From a virus: a stretch of DNA of 21,378 bases. Below, piece by piece: positions 1-5,728 of the stretch (positions are counted from its first letter, which is position 1; each line of letters begins with the position of its first letter). The stretch covers positions 1-21,378 of the IMG/VR virus record IMGVR_UViG_3300042304_000172. The stretch is one strand, 5' to 3'. The position numbers were made by a program, and so were the translations under genes. The notes beneath the pieces were generated by a model. That model was not told where the DNA came from. It did no database searches and worked only from the letters and a program-made list of their open reading frames with translations.

Positions 1-224
1 ATGGCACTCACAAGCGTTCACGATTCCACCACGGTCTCATTGCTCAGGAGGTTAAGGAACTGATCGACGCAACTGGAGTTGATTTCGGTGGCTTCCAAGA
101 TCACTCAGTCAAAGGTGGCGATGATGTGCTGTCAGTTGGTTATGAAGAATTGATCGGGCCAATGATTAAGGCTATCCAACAACTATCCGCCAAAGTGGCA
201 GAACTTGAAAATCCTACAGCCTAA
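1..224 (+). CDS. Tail fibre or tailspike, C-terminal end with S74-type intramolecular chaperone (5' truncated)
   Basis: The reading frame is open from base 3 to the TAA at 222-224, giving about 73 residues that end ...VAELENPTA. The fragment contains HHGLIAQEV near its start and GYEELIGPMIKAIQQL near its end. Both are hallmarks of the C-terminal intramolecular chaperone (peptidase S74, endosialidase-type) found on phage fibres and spikes. In this family the chaperone drives trimer folding and is then cut off by autoproteolysis. The catalytic Ser/Lys region lies upstream, outside the window. The stop overlaps the next start (TAATG). The upstream body would be the receptor-binding part. The fibre at 16404-17540 lacks this domain, so the phage probably carries at least two adhesins. 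The domain call is strong; the nature of the missing N-terminus is inference. Confidence 0.85.
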   Translation, partial: GTHKRSRFHHGLIAQEVKELIDATGVDFGGFQDHSVKGGDDVLSVGYEELIGPMIKAIQQLSAKVAELENPTA

Positions 225-544
225 TGATCGACTACCTACTTAAATTCCCATCGAAAGACGTAGCGATCCAATTCGGAGCGTCCACTGGTCTGGCATCTCA
301 AGATGAAGATGGCAACTGGCAAGCCTCAACGGCAACCCACAACCACTGCCTGCTTGAGATCGGAGAATACAACGGATCGGATTACTGGATCTTGTACCGT
401 GACTTTACTGGTATCCCTGTGCCTGAAGGTGCTGACCAATTTATCTACTGGTGTTCCGAATGGACTACTGGCGAAGGTGACGATACCCATCCAGTTCCAC
501 GTCCTACCGACGATACTCTAGCCCCTACTGTGTTCTGGGCATAA
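224..544 (+). CDS. Hypothetical protein, 106 aa, between fibre and portal
   Basis: I do not recognise this protein. It is acidic and rich in aromatic residues (for example DYWILYRDF near residue 53 and FIYWCSEW near residue 73). It has no signal peptide or membrane segment and ends in a Pro/Asp/Thr-rich tail. Its ATG overlaps the stop of the fibre gene by one base (TAATG), so the two are probably translated together. A small protein straight after a fibre gene is often a fibre-assembly factor or a minor tail component, but nothing in the sequence proves that. The tight packing with both neighbours supports a real gene. Confidence 0.7.
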   Translation: MIDYLLKFPSKDVAIQFGASTGLASQDEDGNWQASTATHNHCLLEIGEYNGSDYWILYRDFTGIPVPEGADQFIYWCSEWTTGEGDDTHPVPRPTDDTLAPTVFWA

Positions 545-553
545 ACCATCAAC

Positions 554-2122
554 ATGACAGCTCAACAAACTTATTCACGACTTGAAGGTCTCCGTTATTC
601 CTACTTGGATCGCGGTCGTACCTCGTCGAAACTTACGTTGCCCTATGTGCTTCCCGAAGAATCCTTTGGGCCACACAGTCGGCTTAACACCCCCTTTCAG
701 AGCGTTGGTGCTAGAGGAGTAAATAACCTCGCCAGTAAATTACTGTTAGCACTCCTACCACCCAACGCTCCGTTCTTTCGTCTGCAAGCAGACACCGCTG
801 AACTCGCCAAGAATGGAACCCCAGAGGAAGTCCTTAGTGAGATCGAGAATTCCCTTCAGCGCGTTGAAGATCTGGTGATGAGTGAGATCGCTAAAGAGGC
901 GTACCGAGTAGCCCTCCATGAGGCACTTAAGCATCTCATCATCGCTGGTAACGCTCTCCTGTACATGCCTGAAGAAGGCGGCCTTCGTGTGTTTAACCTG
1001 AACCGCTTTGTCATTGAGCGCGACCCAATGGGTAACGTCTTGACGATTGCAACCAAGGAAACCATCTCACGTAAGGCGCTTGACCCAGAAGTCCATGAAC
1101 TCCTAGAAACCCACGGTGCTTCCGAGGATGAGTCCATGGAAGGTGATGTCAATCTGTACACAAGTATTCGACGTGACGATAATATGTGGGAAATCACTCA
1201 GGACATTAACGGGATTGTTCTTCCTAAGTCCGGTGGTAAGGTTCCCCTTGATCGTAGTCCTTATATCCCTTTGCGTTTTTCTCGTATTGATGGAGAATCC
1301 TACGGTCGTGGATACGTTGAAGAATACTTAGGAGATGTCCAATCACTTGAAGCCCTCACTCAGGCAATCGTTGAAGGTTCTGCTGCTGCTGCCAAAGTTC
1401 TTTTCCTTGTATCTCCTAATGGCACTACTCGCGCCCGTACTCTTGCTGACAGTCCTAACGGAGCCATTGTTCAAGGCAACGCAGCGGATGTTACGACGCT
1501 TCAAGTAAACAAGTTCAACGACTTCAAGGTCGCTCAGATGACAATGGATGGAATCAGGGATCGCCTTGGTGCTGCCTTCTTGTTGACCTCTGGTGTTGTC
1601 CGCAGTGCTGAACGTGTTACCGCTGAGGAGATCCGTATGTTGTCACAGGAGCTTGAGAGTTCCCTTGGCGGTCTTTATTCGTTGTTGTCCAATGAGCTTC
1701 AGCTTCCGTTGATTGAACGGTTGATGTTCGTCATGTCGAAGTCCAAGAAACTTCCTAAGCTTCCTAAGAATCTTGTACAGCCTGTGATTGTCACTGGTGT
1801 CGAAGCTCTTGGTCGTGGTAATGATCTCAACAAGCTTGACCAGTTCCTTGCAGGTGCTGCTCAGGTCGTAGGCCCACAAGCGGTTGCTCAGTTTGTCAAC
1901 GTACAAGAGTACTTCAAGCGTCGTGCAACTGCCCTTGGGATTAAAACCCTTGGTCTTATTAAGACAGAAGAACAACTTGCTCAAGAAGCCCAACAACAAA
2001 TGGCATCTCAGATGAGTCAGAAACTTGGCCCTGCTGGAATAAAAGCCTTGAGTGATCAATACCAACAGGCTAATAGTCCTGAGCAACAGCAATTAGATGC
2101 TGCCCAAGCTGAACAACAATAA
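554..2122 (+). CDS. Portal / head-tail connector protein (T7 gp8-like)
   Basis: At 522 aa it is close to T7 gp8 (536 aa). It forms the dodecameric portal ring at the capsid vertex, which docks the terminase during packaging and the tail tube afterwards. The N-terminal third contains the family signature around residues 42-75 (FQSVGARGVNNLASKLLLAL, then PPNAPFFRL). The middle has RIDGESYGRGY and EALTQAIVEG, also typical of podovirus connectors. The C-terminus is a Gln/Ala-rich helical tail (residues about 475-522). The ATG follows an A/T-rich stretch with no clear Shine-Dalgarno sequence. It is followed 8 bp later by the scaffold gene, the usual gp8-gp9 order. The identification is secure. Confidence 0.97.
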   Translation: MTAQQTYSRLEGLRYSYLDRGRTSSKLTLPYVLPEESFGPHSRLNTPFQSVGARGVNNLASKLLLALLPPNAPFFRLQADTAELAKNGTPEEVLSEIENSLQRVEDLVMSEIAKEAYRVALHEALKHLIIAGNALLYMPEEGGLRVFNLNRFVIERDPMGNVLTIATKETISRKALDPEVHELLETHGASEDESMEGDVNLYTSIRRDDNMWEITQDINGIVLPKSGGKVPLDRSPYIPLRFSRIDGESYGRGYVEEYLGDVQSLEALTQAIVEGSAAAAKVLFLVSPNGTTRARTLADSPNGAIVQGNAADVTTLQVNKFNDFKVAQMTMDGIRDRLGAAFLLTSGVVRSAERVTAEEIRMLSQELESSLGGLYSLLSNELQLPLIERLMFVMSKSKKLPKLPKNLVQPVIVTGVEALGRGNDLNKLDQFLAGAAQVVGPQAVAQFVNVQEYFKRRATALGIKTLGLIKTEEQLAQEAQQQMASQMSQKLGPAGIKALSDQYQQANSPEQQQLDAAQAEQQ

Positions 2123-2130
2123 CAATTATT

Positions 2131-2922
2131 ATGGCTGAATTACATACGACCTCCGTGAATGAACCTACTGCCCGTGAGCAGATGAGCCTTGAACAACAAG
2201 AAGCTCTCATGGATGAAGCAAAGGGTCAACAAGCGCAACAACAACAACCTAAGGAAGTTCTTGAAGAGCAACCTAAAAGTGATGAGCGTCCCCAGTGGCT
2301 CCCTGAGAAGTTTGAGTCACCCGAGGAACTCGCTAAGGCATACGCCAATCTTGAAAAGGAGTATCACACAAAGAACCGTGAAGAGGAGAAGACTCAGGTA
2401 AAGCTTGAGGCATCCGATGTTCAGACTCGTGTTGGTGATGCTCTGAATTCTGCAAGCTCTGAGTATGCTGAACGTGGTGATCTCACTGAGGCATCCTATG
2501 CTGCCCTAGAGAAGAATGGTATCTCCCGTGAGCTTGTTAAGACCTACGTCGATGGCTACAAGGCTTCCCAAGAGGCCAACACGAATGCCATCATGAATGA
2601 GGTAGGAGGCAAGGACAACTACGGTGCAATGACTGAGTGGGCCGCTGGTTCCCTTACGGACTCCGAGCTTGCTACCTTTAACCGTGTTGTTGAATCCAAC
2701 GATGCTGACACAGCCAAGATGGCTATCAAGGGTCTCTATGCTCGCTTCTTGTCCGATGGTGGATCACCCGTGAAACTCATGCAAGGCCAAGTGGCCGGTG
2801 CTGGGATCACTCCGTTTAATTCCAACGCTCAGATGGTTGACGCAATGAAGGACTCTAGGTACGCCAAAGATCCTGCTTATCGCGCTCAAGTTGAGAAGCG
2901 TATTTCAATCTCACGCATTTAA
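2131..2922 (+). CDS. Capsid assembly scaffolding protein (T7 gp9-like)
   Basis: 263 aa, acidic and Gln/Glu-rich at the N-terminus, predicted to be largely helical. Residues 50-76 carry RPQWLPEKFESPEELAKAY, the typical start of T7-like scaffolding proteins. Scaffold copolymerises with the capsid protein to give the procapsid and is expelled during DNA packaging. The C-terminal end is basic (YRAQVEKRISISRI), matching the capsid-binding end of known scaffolds. The start (ATTATTATGG) has no Shine-Dalgarno sequence. In T7 the capsid gene follows directly; here about 1 kb of extra material (2928-3956) separates the two. Confidence 0.93.
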   Translation: MAELHTTSVNEPTAREQMSLEQQEALMDEAKGQQAQQQQPKEVLEEQPKSDERPQWLPEKFESPEELAKAYANLEKEYHTKNREEEKTQVKLEASDVQTRVGDALNSASSEYAERGDLTEASYAALEKNGISRELVKTYVDGYKASQEANTNAIMNEVGGKDNYGAMTEWAAGSLTDSELATFNRVVESNDADTAKMAIKGLYARFLSDGGSPVKLMQGQVAGAGITPFNSNAQMVDAMKDSRYAKDPAYRAQVEKRISISRI

Positions 2923-2927
2923 GAATC

Positions 2928-3113
2928 ATGCAAATTATCTCTTACCTAGTTGACAATGCTTCGGCTATCGTCCAAGCTTTGACCGCAGTCGTTACCGCGG
3001 CTTCACTTATTGCTGCACTTACTCCCACTCCGAAAGATGATGGGTTTGTTAAGTGGGGCTATAAGCTCCTCGATCTTCTGGCATTGAATGTCGGTAAGGC
3101 TAAACAAAAATAA
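2928..3113 (+). CDS. Small membrane protein, possible holin-like or lysis-related (61 aa)
   Basis: 61 aa with one hydrophobic, Ala/Thr/Val-rich segment at about residues 12-32 (AIVQALTAVVTAASLIAAL). It is followed by PTPKDDGFVKWGY and an amphipathic Lys-rich end. Small proteins with the TPTPKDD motif occur in many tailed phages and are sometimes annotated as holins, but the function is not established. It starts 5 bp after the scaffold stop and comes just before a spanin-like pair, which makes a lysis role plausible. A second and better holin candidate lies at 17544-17717 beside the terminases, so this protein may be an antiholin, an accessory holin or something else. Confidence 0.7.
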   Translation: MQIISYLVDNASAIVQALTAVVTAASLIAALTPTPKDDGFVKWGYKLLDLLALNVGKAKQK

Positions 3114-3143
3114 TTTCTCGGTATCTGTCTATCTGTTTGTGTT

Positions 3144-3311
3144 ATGGTGTTTGTAGGTCTCCTAGTAAAGGTCTTGTGTGTTTTCCCGAAGCTAGGAGAC
3201 CTACTATTCCAGCTGTACAATGAGTATGAAGAAGAGATTATTCGTCGTTCTTACAACAGCAACTCTGAGTCTATCGATGACTGGGTGCGTACCGACGATC
3301 AAGCAAAGTAA
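3144..3311 (+). CDS. Putative i-spanin-like (Rz-like) small protein, overlapping the lipoprotein gene
   Basis: 55 aa, starting MVFVGLLVKVLCVFPKLGDL. It has a hydrophobic N-terminal segment (about residues 2-23) followed by a charged, probably helical region (QLYNEYEEEIIRRSYN, then IDDWVRTDD). It fills the otherwise unexplained gap 3114-3219 and overlaps the lipoprotein gene at 3220-3420 by 92 bp in a different frame. That is the classic Rz/Rz1 arrangement, in which an inner-membrane spanin and an outer-membrane lipoprotein are encoded in overlapping frames. The protein is shorter than most Rz proteins, its membrane segment is interrupted by Lys9 and Pro15-Lys16, and there is no Shine-Dalgarno site. 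The assignment rests on architecture and context, not on recognised homology. Confidence 0.5.
   Translation: MVFVGLLVKVLCVFPKLGDLLFQLYNEYEEEIIRRSYNSNSESIDDWVRTDDQAK
3153..3204. repeat. 13-bp perfect inverted repeat inside the i-spanin-like ORF
   Basis: GTAGGTCTCCTAG (3153-3165) is the exact reverse complement of CTAGGAGACCTAC (3192-3204), with a 26-base loop. It sits 15 bases before the lipoprotein ATG. No T-run follows, so it is not a standard terminator. As RNA it would be a strong stem suited to RNase III processing or to controlling translation of the lipoprotein gene. Confidence 0.85.
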
Positions 3312-3420
3312 GATTCCAAGTTTCCTTGAGCGTCTCAAAAGCGAGAAGTTCTCAAAGGAACAAAAGGTTATCGTAGGTGATCTACTTCACTACGTTAACG
3401 ACCTAGAAACCAATTTATGA
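3220..3420 (+). CDS. Small lipoprotein, putative o-spanin (Rz1-like)
   Basis: 66 aa with a bacterial lipoprotein signal: basic MKKR, a hydrophobic core FVVLTTATLSLS, and a lipobox MTGC with the acylated Cys at residue 23. The mature part is about 44 aa, ending VGDLLHYVNDLETNL. A small lipoprotein encoded out of frame with an overlapping small membrane protein fits an outer-membrane spanin. Together the pair would fuse inner and outer membranes in the last step of lysis of a Gram-negative host. The true start could be the first Met or Met3 (ATGAGTATGAAG). The stop overlaps the next ORF (ATGA). The lipoprotein is certain from the motif; the spanin role is inferred. The mature part is not notably Pro-rich, unlike lambda Rz1. 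Confidence 0.75.
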   Translation: MSMKKRLFVVLTTATLSLSMTGCVPTIKQSKIPSFLERLKSEKFSKEQKVIVGDLLHYVNDLETNL

Positions 3421-3524
3421 TTACAGAACCAATTACTATTTCCGAAGAAGACGATGACTTCAATGAGCCACTCCCAGTTCGCACTGGTGGATGTGATGGT
3501 GAAGTCTGTGAGTCTTGTCAGTAA
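3417..3524 (+). CDS. Cys-rich miniprotein, 35 aa
   Basis: The ORF starts at an ATG that overlaps the lipoprotein stop by 4 bp (ATGA), which suggests coupled translation. The product is MITEPITISEEDDDFNEPL followed by PVRTGGCDGEVCESCQ. It has an acidic first half and a C-terminal Cys motif C-x4-C-x2-C (Cys26, Cys31, Cys34), which could bind a metal or form a disulfide. The function is unknown. It lies between the lipoprotein and the structured non-coding region before the capsid gene. The coupled start and the compact Cys motif argue for a real gene; the short length keeps the confidence moderate. Confidence 0.5.
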   Translation: MITEPITISEEDDDFNEPLPVRTGGCDGEVCESCQ

Positions 3525-3956
3525 TACTTTTGTGGTGGTTAGTTCAATAGAGAACCCGTAGTCGTCTACGGCAATGTGGGAATCGAATCCCTCACCATCG
3601 CACCAATCTACCCCTTGAGACTACCAACGAGTGTTGACTAGCCGCGCTACTATTATCCTGTGAGGTTTTTAAAAGTGACCAGACACGGGATCAATAGGGC
3701 AAAGGGGAATCCCTTTTCTCAGTAAATCTCCCGCGCCTCTCAATGATGCGTAATTCGGGAGGTATCCCTTTCTCATCCACAATGGATGGAAATCGTCCAC
3801 AAATAATAAAAGGACGACCGTCGTAACCTTGAAAGCAAGGACTAGGCCCAGTACGCTGGACAACCGATTGTTCTCTTTAGGCAAGAAAAGATAGTCGAAC
3901 ATAAAAAACACGGACATCGTTTGTTAAACCTAAAAAACTAAAAATAGAATAATTAT
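3525..3956 (+). other. Structured non-coding interval upstream of the capsid gene
   Basis: About 430 bases without a credible gene, in a genome otherwise packed with coding sequence. It holds a tRNA-like cloverleaf (3532-3605) and then a chain of local hairpins: AAAGGG/CCCTTT (3701-3706 with 3711-3716), CTCCCG/CGGGAG (3728-3733 with 3756-3761), ATCCA/TGGAT (3775-3779 with 3783-3787), TCGTCC/GGACGA (3793-3798 with 3812-3817), CCTTG/CAAGG (3827-3831 with 3836-3840) and CCAG/CTGG (3848-3851 with 3856-3859). The last 50 bases are A-rich and lead to the capsid ATG. It would lie in the 5' leader of the capsid mRNA and may be a processing or stability element. Confidence 0.6.
3532..3605 (+). tRNA. 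tRNA-like cloverleaf, possibly degenerate; isotype not assignable
   Basis: The acceptor stem GTGGTGG (3532-3538) pairs over 7 bp with CCATCGC (3595-3601), followed by A and an encoded CCA. The D stem is GTTC/GAAC (3542-3545 with 3552-3555). The anticodon stem is CCGTA/TACGG (3556-3560 with 3567-3571). The T stem is GTGGG/CCCTC (3576-3580 with 3589-3593, one mismatch) with the TCGAAT core in its loop. Oddities: the anticodon loop has 6 bases (GTCGTC, possibly reading CGT after U33), the T loop has 8, and position 26 is missing. The G.U pairs in the acceptor favour the + strand. It may be a decayed tRNA or a tRNA mimic cleaved by host RNase P within the late transcript. The cloverleaf is seen; the function is inferred. 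Confidence 0.5.
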
Positions 3957-4979
3957 ATGGCTAATGGTGCTACTACCCCGTCCAACCTAGGACAAATCAA
4001 CGGAGCTGGCGATCGCGATGCTCTATTCCTTAAGGTGTTCTCTGGAGAAATCCTGACTACCTTTGAAGAGATGAACGTGATGAAAGATTTGCACATGGTG
4101 CGAACCATTCAAAGCGGCAAGTCTGCTCAGTTCCCTGTTACAGGAATCGCAACTGCTAAATATCATACCCCCGGAGATAACATTGCAGACGCTGGTGCTG
4201 GCTATCTGAGTGGTATTAAACACGCAGAAAAGATCATCACTATCGATGACCTGTTGGTTGCCTCGACGTTCATTGCGAATGTTGATGAACTCAAGAACCA
4301 CTACGATGTCCGTAGCATTTACGCTAAGGAACTCGGTAAGGCTCTTGCGAAGCGTTTCGACATTGCAACGATGAAGACCCTGATTGCTGCTGCTTTGACT
4401 CCACAAAGTATTACTGGTACTGCTGGTGTTGATGGAACTTATGGCGGTACAAGTCTTACTTCTAAGCTTGCTGCTACCCCAACCGCTGCTGAGATCGTTG
4501 ATGCACTCATGCTGGCTGCTCAAAACTTGGATGAAAAGGATGTCCCAGAGGACGAGCGTTTCGCTATCCTTAAGCCTCGTGATTTCTACACGCTGCTCTC
4601 CTCGGATGAGACTGTTATCAACAACCTTTATGGTGGTTCGGGTAACGTCGCTACGGGTCAAATCCCAACGATTGCTGGTATCCGTATCTTCAAGTCGAAT
4701 CACTTGACGAGTGTTACTAAGCTTCTTGCCGATCAAATTGCAGACGACTCGAATTCTAAGAATGATGTGTTCGGTACTGCTGGTGCTGGCTATAACCCAA
4801 CCGACGCTACGTCTTACGAGATGATTGTTGCTCACCCATCGGCTATCGGTACGGTCAAGCTTCTTGATCTTGCCACTGAGTCCGAGTATCAAATCGAGCG
4901 TCAAGGCACTCTGTTTGTTGCTAAGTACGCAATGGGCCACGGTGTCCTTCGTCCTGAGGCTTCGGTCGTAATCGGTTAA
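3957..4979 (+). CDS. Major capsid protein (T7 gp10A-like, HK97 fold)
   Basis: 340 aa, close to T7 gp10A (345 aa). The N-terminus is rich in Gly/Ala/Asn, followed by DALFLKVFSGEILTTFEE, a segment conserved across T7-like capsids. Further hallmarks are IQSGKSAQFPVTG and HTPGD (residues about 52-75), and KPRDFYTLL in the second half. It builds the icosahedral head on the scaffold. The ATG follows an A-rich leader without a Shine-Dalgarno sequence, although this should be the most highly expressed gene; the structured region upstream may compensate. A strong terminator follows directly, as in T7. I see no obvious 10B-type frameshift extension. Confidence 0.97.
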   Translation: MANGATTPSNLGQINGAGDRDALFLKVFSGEILTTFEEMNVMKDLHMVRTIQSGKSAQFPVTGIATAKYHTPGDNIADAGAGYLSGIKHAEKIITIDDLLVASTFIANVDELKNHYDVRSIYAKELGKALAKRFDIATMKTLIAAALTPQSITGTAGVDGTYGGTSLTSKLAATPTAAEIVDALMLAAQNLDEKDVPEDERFAILKPRDFYTLLSSDETVINNLYGGSGNVATGQIPTIAGIRIFKSNHLTSVTKLLADQIADDSNSKNDVFGTAGAGYNPTDATSYEMIVAHPSAIGTVKLLDLATESEYQIERQGTLFVAKYAMGHGVLRPEASVVIG

Positions 4980-4997
4980 TCGATAAAACCCCTAATT

Positions 4998-5045
4998 GGC
5001 CCCCTTTAGTTCGTAAAAGTTCTAAAGGGGGCTTTCCTTTTGTTT
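4998..5045 (+). terminator. Rho-independent terminator after the capsid gene (T-phi position)
   Basis: A perfect 11-bp stem GCCCCCTTTAG (4999-5009) / CTAAAGGGGGC (5022-5032) with a 12-base loop is followed by a T-rich tract (TTTCCTTTTGTTT). It begins about 20 bases after the capsid stop. T7 has its single late terminator at the same place, where partial read-through sets the ratio of capsid to downstream tail proteins. Confidence 0.9.
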
Positions 5046-5046
5046 G

Positions 5047-5068
5047 GGATTTACACTGTAGATCAAGG
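5047..5068 (+). promoter_or_regulatory. Candidate phage RNA polymerase promoter upstream of tail tubular A
   Basis: The sequence GGATTTACACTGTAGATC lies between the capsid terminator and the gp11-like gene. Its core ACACTGTAGA resembles the SP6 and T7 single-subunit polymerase promoter cores (ACACTATAGA and TCACTATAGG). The ACTGTA core after a T-rich run recurs at 20638-20651 and 21270-21278. The position after a terminator is sensible for restarting late transcription. A host-type reading (TTGACC at 5079 and the later TATACA/TATACT) has poor spacing. This is inference from motif similarity. Confidence 0.35.
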
Positions 5069-5122
5069 CGCACTTGACCTATGCTGTAAGTTCTATACAA
5101 CTATACTTAAAATCACATATAC

Positions 5123-5722
5123 ATGGCTACACTTACATCAAAACTAGAGGCAGTTAATACGATGCTTGGGTACATTGGAGAATCTCCAGTGAACAGCATT
5201 GCCACAGCCACAGCACTTCCTCATTCTGCTGCGTTGGCTAAGAACATCCTTGATGAAGTAAGCCGTGAAGTCCAATCGGATGGTTGGCAATTCAACACCG
5301 TAGAGAACTTCAAGCTCGCCCAAGGAATCCCTGCTGGAACTTTCCAAGTACCCGCGAATACCCTTCAGGTTGACGCTGTGGATCGAAGTGTTGACATCGT
5401 TCAGCGTGGTCTAAATATCTGGGATCGCGCTAATAACACAAGTACGTTCACTGTGGATACACTCACGGTCAACATGACTTTCCTTTTGGACTGGGAAGAT
5501 CTCCCAGAACAAGCACGTCGCTACATTGCAATCAAAGCTGGAAGAACCCTTCAGTCACGTTTGGTTGGCTCACGGGAGCTTGAGAGTCTTATCATGCGTG
5601 ATGAGATCATGGCAAAGGCTCGCCTAGAAGAGACCGATGGTCGTAACTCTGACATCACCATCTTCGACAACTATGATGTGGCTTCTCGAATTGGCATCAA
5701 TCGTAACAACGATATTTCCTAA
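5123..5722 (+). CDS. Tail tubular protein A (T7 gp11-like)
   Basis: 199 aa, against 196 aa for T7 gp11. It forms the dodecameric gatekeeper ring joining the portal to the tail nozzle. The N-terminal LEAVNTMLGYIGESPVNS and ILDEVSREVQSDGWQFNT (residues about 41-58) are family hallmarks. LPEQARRYIAIKAGRTLQ sits in the second half. It starts after a 140-bp intergenic stretch holding the terminator and a candidate promoter. The start context (CACATATACATGG) lacks a Shine-Dalgarno sequence. The next gene begins 6 bp after its stop, as expected for the gp11-gp12 pair. Confidence 0.96.
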   Translation: MATLTSKLEAVNTMLGYIGESPVNSIATATALPHSAALAKNILDEVSREVQSDGWQFNTVENFKLAQGIPAGTFQVPANTLQVDAVDRSVDIVQRGLNIWDRANNTSTFTVDTLTVNMTFLLDWEDLPEQARRYIAIKAGRTLQSRLVGSRELESLIMRDEIMAKARLEETDGRNSDITIFDNYDVASRIGINRNNDIS

Positions 5723-5728
5723 ATCTAC

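Noticed and set aside
1-63. ATG at base 1 as a gene start
   Set aside because: That frame closes at the TGA at 61-63; the real gene is the frame starting at base 3, continuing from upstream.
3669-3917. 82-aa ORF on the minus strand with a hydrophobic N-terminus
   Set aside because: It opposes every other gene, lacks a convincing ribosome site, and lies over the hairpin-rich region, whose structure explains the sequence better.
3525-3956. Group I intron
   Set aside because: A P7-like GGACTA/TAGTC pair is present, but P3, P4-P6 and splice sites could not be identified and no split gene is evident; kept only as a hypothesis to test.
4023-4940. 305-aa open frame on the minus strand
   Set aside because: It is the antisense shadow of the capsid gene, whose identity is certain; the translated product is Ser/Thr/Asn-rich and resembles no family.
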